The translations under genes and the position numbers were made by a program. A stretch of 64,000 nucleotides of DNA, taken from the NCBI RefSeq assembly GCF_018294505.1, contig NC_057807.1, positions 169,122,685-169,186,684 of the forward strand. The letters are read 5' to 3'. Below the pieces are notes generated by a model, which did not search any database, was not told the origin of the DNA, and saw only the letters and a list, made by a program, of their open reading frames with translations. How positions within the stretch are numbered: position 1 is the first letter of the stretch; each line of letters begins with the position of its first letter. Source of the DNA: Triticum aestivum. Taxonomy: Eukaryota; Streptophyta; Magnoliopsida; Poales; Poaceae. Positions 58,621-64,000 of this stretch are shown piece after piece.

Positions 58621-60187
58621 GTTTCCCACTTGCACTAGAGTCAATAATCTAGTTAGCAAATTTTCTTTTACATTGATGACAATCTGGTGTTAGTCCATGC
58701 TATGCTTGTGGTATTGCCTTTGTCCTATTAGATATTGACAACTTCAGATCTGTGTGCATCATTTGCATATCTTTGCATCTATTATGATTTCACAAGAATT
58801 ATAATTTTTGTGAAAATAAGCTTTGTATATATTGAATCACTGACATGACCTTTTATTCCTTAGACTTAGCTATGGAACCACTATTGAGAACAATGTTCCA
58901 TTGGCACAATCATCTATATACCATGCCAAGTTCATAAATGAACCTTTGATTCATCACCCTCTATTGTTGCTTCTAAAGCGACAATATACTCAACCTTCTG
59001 TTATAGAATTCACCATAGTAACTTTCTTGGACCAATTCCAACTTACTGTGCCACCATAAATCATTTAACTAAAACTAAAAAAATTGCTTAGAGCACTGAT
59101 GAAGATTTTATCGATGTACTACTTACAACAAGCCTGCATTGATCTAACTCCTTACAATAATCTCTTCATATTCTCCTTATGCGAGAAACATGTTGTTAGT
59201 ACTTAACAACATTTTCACTGTTGTCCTATGATCAACAATTTGGTCATTCTAGTAAATTCACTCACAACTTACTTGGAGTACTAGACATATTTGGTGTTTA
59301 CATACCATGGAATATTTTTAACAAGTGTGTTCCTCTCATCATTATTTCAGGATACCGATTCTTGCTTAAAACCCCTTCATGGTGACTATGATAAGAAACT
59401 CTTCTTGCGTACTTCATACTAAACTGCTTTAGTATTCCGTCAATATGTATTTTGGCTAAGCCCGATTAGACACTACTATCTCCATAGATCATTATGCCTA
59501 ATACCAGGACTATATATTGCCTAAGTACTTTATTGTAAAACTAGTTTCAATAAAGTCTTAGTCCATGTCAAGAAATTTATATAATTTCAATCAACAATAT
59601 GTGATGCACACATAGTGTTTAGAAATATTATCATGCTCCCACTTACTTTCTTGCAAATACAAGCATCTTAGTTTTACTTGATGAAATATTTTTTTTGAAT
59701 ATTTCATCAGTAGAAAGAATCCAACTCCATTTTGCTTGATTCAAATCATTATAGGATATCTTGAAGTTTGCACACTTACTAGCATCCCCCGGATCGACAA
59801 AGTTACCTTGGACTGTATCAAATATACAACCTTGGTTCTATTTCCATCTTATGGGAATCATTTTGACTTCCATCTATTACATCTCATAATTGAAATATTT
59901 AATAATTGCTAGTTTAACCCGAACTGGCTTTAAGTGTTGCTATGTTGAGACAATCTTGTCATAGTCAACTCCTTGATCTTGTCAACCTATTTTTAAACCC
60001 CTTGATCTTGTCAACTCCTTAATTGAAATATTTAATCATTGCTAGTTTAACCCGAACTGACTTTAAGTGTTGCTATGTTGAGACAATCTCGTCATAGTCA
60101 ACTCCTTGATCTTGTCAAACTATTTGTAAACTCCTTGATCTTGTCAACTCCTTGATCTTGTGATAAACTATTTGTGGCTAAATATAT
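58621..60187 (-). pseudogene. Decayed Copia pol interior (RNase H/RT end)
   Basis: On the minus strand short pieces resemble the Copia RNase H end, for example EYIVALEAT near 58980, but stops and frame changes prevent a continuous reading. The order, polypurine tract then pol, fits the LTR at 57335-58620. The Athila-type LTR at 60188 ends it. Confidence 0.55.
59888..60153. repeat. 133-bp tandem duplication in the Copia remnant
   Basis: Copies begin at 59888 and 60021, both with AATTGAAATATTTAAT and CTAGTTTAACCCGAACTG. A shorter reiteration of CTCCTTGATCTTGTCAA occurs within and after them. Confidence 0.8.
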
Positions 60188-61685
60188 TGATAACCCGCAA
60201 GTATAGGGGATCGCGCCAGTCTTAGAGGGTAGTATTTCACCCAAATTTATTGATTCGACACATGGGGAGCCAAAGATTACTTATGAGCTTTAGCAGTTGA
60301 GTTGTCAATTCAACCACACCTGGAGAACTAAATATCTGCAGCAAAGTGTTTAGTAGCACAATAGTTTGATAGTTTTGATAGTAGGAACAATAACAAGAAC
60401 AATAACACTAGTAATTTTGTAGTGATTGTAACTTAGCAAAGATCAATATGAGAAAAGCGTAGGCATTGGATCAGCGGCGGATATTTGTTTTGGATGATAT
60501 TGATCACATAACATTCATAACCTAGAGCAATGCACAGTATCTCCAATTCATCAATTCAATGTAGGCATGTATTCTATATATAGTTATACATGCTTATAAT
60601 AAGAACTTGCATATCATCTTTTGTCCTACCCTCCGGTGACAGTGGGGTCCATAAGGAAACTAAGGGACATTAAGGCCTCCTTTTAATAGAGAACCAGAAC
60701 AAAGCATTAACACATGGTGAATTGTCACGCCAAATATGCGATACTATCCTAAAGAGACTCGAAGGTCCCACCAAGGATAGAACCGCGGGTCTATCCTTGG
60801 TGGGACCTTCGAGTTCCTCTTGGATAGGGTCGCATATTGGGCGTGACATGAATCCATGAACTCCACATACTACGTCATCATGGGAGTGAATCCCAATTAT
60901 TGTCACCTTGGGGACTACAGATGATAACACCTAATAGGTGCATACAACTTGCAAGATAGGATCCAAAAGTCACTTATATTCATGAAAACATAATAGGTCC
61001 AGATCTCAAATCATTGCACTCGGGCCCTAATGACAAGCATTAAGCATAGAAAAGTCATATCAACGTCAATCTCACAACATAGTGGACACTAGGGATCAAG
61101 CCCTAACAAATTGACTGGATTACATGATAAATCTCATCCAAATCCATCACCGTCCTGCAAGCGCACAAAGGAAATACTCACTCCCAGTGGTGAGCATCAT
61201 GTAATTGTTGATGAAGAAGGGTTGGTGATGATGATGGCAATGAATCCCCCTCCCCGGAGCCCCGAAAGGACTCCAGAACAGCCCTCTCGATGAAGAACAG
61301 GAGGTGACGGTGGCTCCATATTGTAAAAAGCGATTAAACTTCTTCTCTTATATTTTTTCACGAGGAAACATAATTTATAGAGTTGGAATTAGGTCAGACG
61401 GCCGCCTGTGGGACCCACAAGGCATCAGGCACGCCCTGTTGCCTTGTGAGCAACTGGTGGCCCCCCTCTGGTGGATCTTCGTTCTAGTATTTTTTATTTA
61501 TTCAATAAAAATCTCCTGAAAGTTTGTCTGATTCCGAGAACTTTTATTTCTGCACAATAACAACACCATGGTAGTTCTGCTGAAAACGTCGTTAGTACGG
61601 GTTAGTTTGATACAAATTGTGGAAATTTAATGTCCAAAACAAGAGCAGAAGTGTTTGGAAAAGTAGATACGATGGATACATATCA
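60188..61685 (-). repeat. Athila-type (Sabrina/WHAM-like) 3' LTR, minus orientation (1498 bp)
   Basis: It starts TGATAACCCGCAAGTATAGG and ends GATACATATCA, followed by ACTCCCCCAAGCTC, the reversed polypurine tract. Ends and length match the LTR at 12987-14492, in the opposite orientation. It contains the hairpin at 60725-60846. Confidence 0.85.
60725..60846. repeat. Long hairpin: 56-base arms, 10-base loop
   Basis: The arms 60725-60780 and 60791-60846 are inverted copies, with about 7 mismatches and no gap. The inner 24 pairs, from ACTCGAAGGTCCCACCAAGG on the left arm toward the loop, are perfect. The loop is AACCGCGGGT. It has no TIR or target duplication of a known MITE that I can recognise. 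Confidence 0.93.
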
Positions 61686-62341
61686 ACTCCCCCAAGCTCA
61701 ACTCATGGCTTCTCCTCAAGAAATTCAGTTGACGAACTGAAAGTGATAAAGAAAAACTTCTACAAACTCTTTTATTCTTGTATCCATATATAAGCTTAAA
61801 TAGTAACCTAGTTTCTAGCAAAGATCATGAACTAACAATGTGAATGATAACACTCAGAACTCACATTTACTCATATCAATGGCATAATCAATTAGTGAGA
61901 AATAATAACATATCTCAGATGCCAACAATTTGTCAAAATAATCATCATATAATATCATAACATGGTATCCCGCTAGCCCTTTCTGAGACCGCAAAACATA
62001 AATGCAAGGCACTTCTGAAGTTCAAGTAGCAACTAAACATTATAATTCATGATAGAAGAGATCCAGTCATGGAAACATCTAACATTAACTAGACTCATTG
62101 CATGTTAAACTAAGAATGACGATCACGCTCTCTATGTTGGTGCTTGAATGAGAAGGTGATGACTGAACAATAAAAGTAAATAATATGAAAGTAAATAGAA
62201 AGGCCCTTCGTAGAGGGAAGTAAGGATTTGCAGATGTGCTAGAGCTCGAAGCTTAAATCAGAAATGAATACAATTTGGAGTGATGTGCTTTTCCTGTCAA
62301 TGTCACGATAAAGGATTTCAATATATTCCATGCTAAACACA
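61686..62341 (-). mobile_element. Athila-type element 3' interior, truncated by CACTA
   Basis: After the reversed polypurine tract (61686-61699) comes AT-rich non-coding DNA resembling the post-pol region of the element at 11204-12986. It stops where the CACTA element begins. No pol coding is reached. Confidence 0.6.
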
Positions 62342-64000
62342 CACTACAGAAAAGGACACAATAGTGACATTTTGGTTCGAATGAATTTTTTTCCTGTCAT
62401 ACTTATGACAGTTCTATGACAATAATTATGACAAAACCTAGTATCATCATAGATGTGGTGGGCTCCTACTTCTATGACAAAAAATCATGATAGAATATGG
62501 GCTTTTCGTCCTGGGTGGGCTGGAGACGCACCAGCATGACATTCTTTGGGCAGCCCATGACGAAAAAAATCGTGGTAGAAGTGAAAGCGAGGAAAATTTT
62601 GGGGAGTTCCCGGTTATGGTGGGTGGTCGTGGCCGAGCGATGCACAGAGAGATTGCACGTTTCTATCGTACACGTACGCGCGTGGGTGCGAGGCATTGGG
62701 CTCTAACTGAACCTGAGCGAGGCGTTCGCCAACTGAACCCGAGCGATTGCACTAGCTATGTTACTGAACCCCGATCGATCCCTTGCTGTTAACTGAACCC
62801 GGTCGAGCTATTCCTTCGCTACTACTGCTAACTGAAGATGATCGAACTTGCTGCCTCCTTCCCTTGATGAATAGTGGGTGTTGATTGGGGGGGGGGTGGT
62901 TGGATGAAGAGTTCCCGATGGGGGTTGGATGAAAAGGACCCCGTGGTAGTAAAGGCTGTTGCCGCTGGATGAACAGGACCCCGATCGATCGAGCCAATTA
63001 GGGGTGGATGAACAGGACCCCGTGGAGGGTTGGATGAACAAGACGACCCCATGGAGGGCTGTATGAATAGTAGCCCATGGAGGGGTTGTTGAAGAGGACC
63101 CCATGGAGAGGGCTGGTTGAACATTAGCCGGTGGAGGAGCGGTGGAGGCTGGATGAACAGGAGCCCGTGGATGAACAGTCACAGGTGGAGGCTGGAGGAG
63201 GTCGACAGTGGATGAATAGTATCTCGTGGAGGCTGGAGGAGGTCAATAGTGGAGATGAACAGTAGCCCGTGGAGCCCCGTTTTGTGGTACGCCACACCCC
63301 TCCCAATGAACAATAGCCCATTTCGATCGTAGGCGCTCCAAAACAAGTCTATTTCCTCCCGTTTCCTCCGTTTGCGGCACGCCAGACCTTGTTTCGGTTG
63401 TTCCGTCCAAGCCGGTTGGCTCCCGATGAACACGACGTATTCCTTTGCCTCCCGATGAACACGATGCATTTCGTTGCCTCCCCATGCATACGACGCAGTT
63501 TCTCCGTTCCGACCCAGCCGGTTGGCTTCCGATGAACATGATGCCGTTGCTGCCGTCCGTGGTCTCTCCATGTACATGAGCCCTGGCTGTACGTATGTGC
63601 GAGTACCCATTCGAGACCCCGCCCGTTTTACGTACGTGGCCGCATTTTCTTTCTTGCACCCTGGCTGTACGTACGTGTACATGGTTTGGACTGGACTGCC
63701 TGAACTGCTACCGCTCCTTACTCGGCCACGGTTCATCATGGCAGATAGACCGATCGACTGATATGTACACAGACAACACTACGTACGCTTCGACCGGGTG
63801 GGTCCCAGCTGTCAGGGAGGATAAGGATGCACTTCCTTGTGTGCGAAGATATAGCTGGTTGGTCCTAGCTATCAAGGGGGAGAATCAATTTTTTGCCCGT
63901 AATAAGTACGCACTTCCTTGCGTGCGAAGATGTAGCTAGTGGGTCCCAGCTGTCAGTGGGAGAAAACATTATTTTTAGGGTAAAAAGGATGTAGTTGCAT
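62342..64000 (+). mobile_element. CACTA transposon, left part, running off the window
   Basis: The tip CACTACAGAAAAGGACAC at 62342 follows ACA (possible 3-bp target copy). The first 300 bases hold direct and inverted TATGACA/TGTCATA motifs (for example at about 62396, 62405, 62417 and 62428), which suit transposase binding. A tandem array follows. No transposase is reached within the window. Open frames in the GC-rich part are repeat-driven. Confidence 0.75.
62880..63560. repeat. Degenerate tandem array in the CACTA subterminal region
   Basis: Units of about 20-35 bases share GGATGAACAG or GATGAACA and CCCGTGGAGG or CCCATGGAGG, with purine-rich spacers. At least 15 imperfect units are visible. 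From about 63420 the core becomes CCGATGAACACGA at wider spacing. Unit length and sequence vary too much for a CRISPR array. Confidence 0.8.

Noticed and set aside
62880..63560. CRISPR-like repeat array
   Set aside because: Unit length and sequence vary, spacers are not uniform, and the context is a plant CACTA transposon.
63179..63739. Overlapping minus-strand frames of 138-186 codons
   Set aside because: They follow the tandem repeats of the CACTA end and show no transposase motif.

Overview
The window is nuclear DNA of a large-genome grass, almost certainly a Triticeae species (wheat, barley or a relative). The evidence is nested LTR retrotransposons with Triticeae-type ends (Tekay and Athila Ty3/gypsy, a BARE/Angela-like Copia LTR, a Retand/Tat-like family), CACTA ends with subterminal repeats, Stowaway and Tourist MITEs, Helitrons, and one spliced plant gene. 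I see no rRNA, tRNA or CRISPR array.

Layout. 1-6767: 3' part of a decayed Tekay chromovirus (gag-pol with many nonsense codons, then its 3' LTR), inserted into the protease/pol region of an Athila-type element. 6768-14492: the rest of that Athila element (a long RT-RNaseH-integrase ORF, a small coiled-coil ORF, an AT microsatellite, the 3' LTR). 14493-24050: low-coding DNA with a Stowaway MITE, a nested MITE cluster, a tandem purine-rich repeat and Helitron 1. 24192-27533: the one convincing host gene, GDP-L-galactose phosphorylase (GGP/VTC2 type), six exons, 430 codons, with an ACG-initiated upstream ORF in its leader. 27534-38672: a second Tourist-like MITE, Helitron 2, a 3.46-kb solo LTR holding a 612-base assembly gap, a DUF4283-like remnant and a gypsy gag remnant. 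38673-39489: end of a CACTA element. 39490-58620: a Copia LTR split by a 17.4-kb insertion, itself two Retand-like elements nested head to head. 58621-62341: decayed Copia interior, then an Athila-type LTR with a long hairpin. 62342-64000: start of a CACTA element with a degenerate tandem subterminal array.

How the parts work together. GGP catalyses the committed, controlled step of the plant L-galactose (ascorbate) pathway. Its leader has no AUG between 24051 and the main start, but carries a 55-residue ORF starting at ACG in a strong context. This is the architecture known for ascorbate feedback control of GGP translation, and it is the best regulatory find here.

The two Retand-like elements are each bounded by a perfect 5-bp target-site duplication (GCCAC outer, GACCT inner). 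By eye the outer LTR pair differs about 5.7% and the inner pair about 1.9%, which agrees with the nesting order. Both encode gag and protease, stop at the same point before any reverse transcriptase, and carry a multi-exon gene on the antisense strand. They look like members of a non-autonomous family that keeps an antisense gene.

Identities come from reading the sequence and family knowledge; no database search was run.
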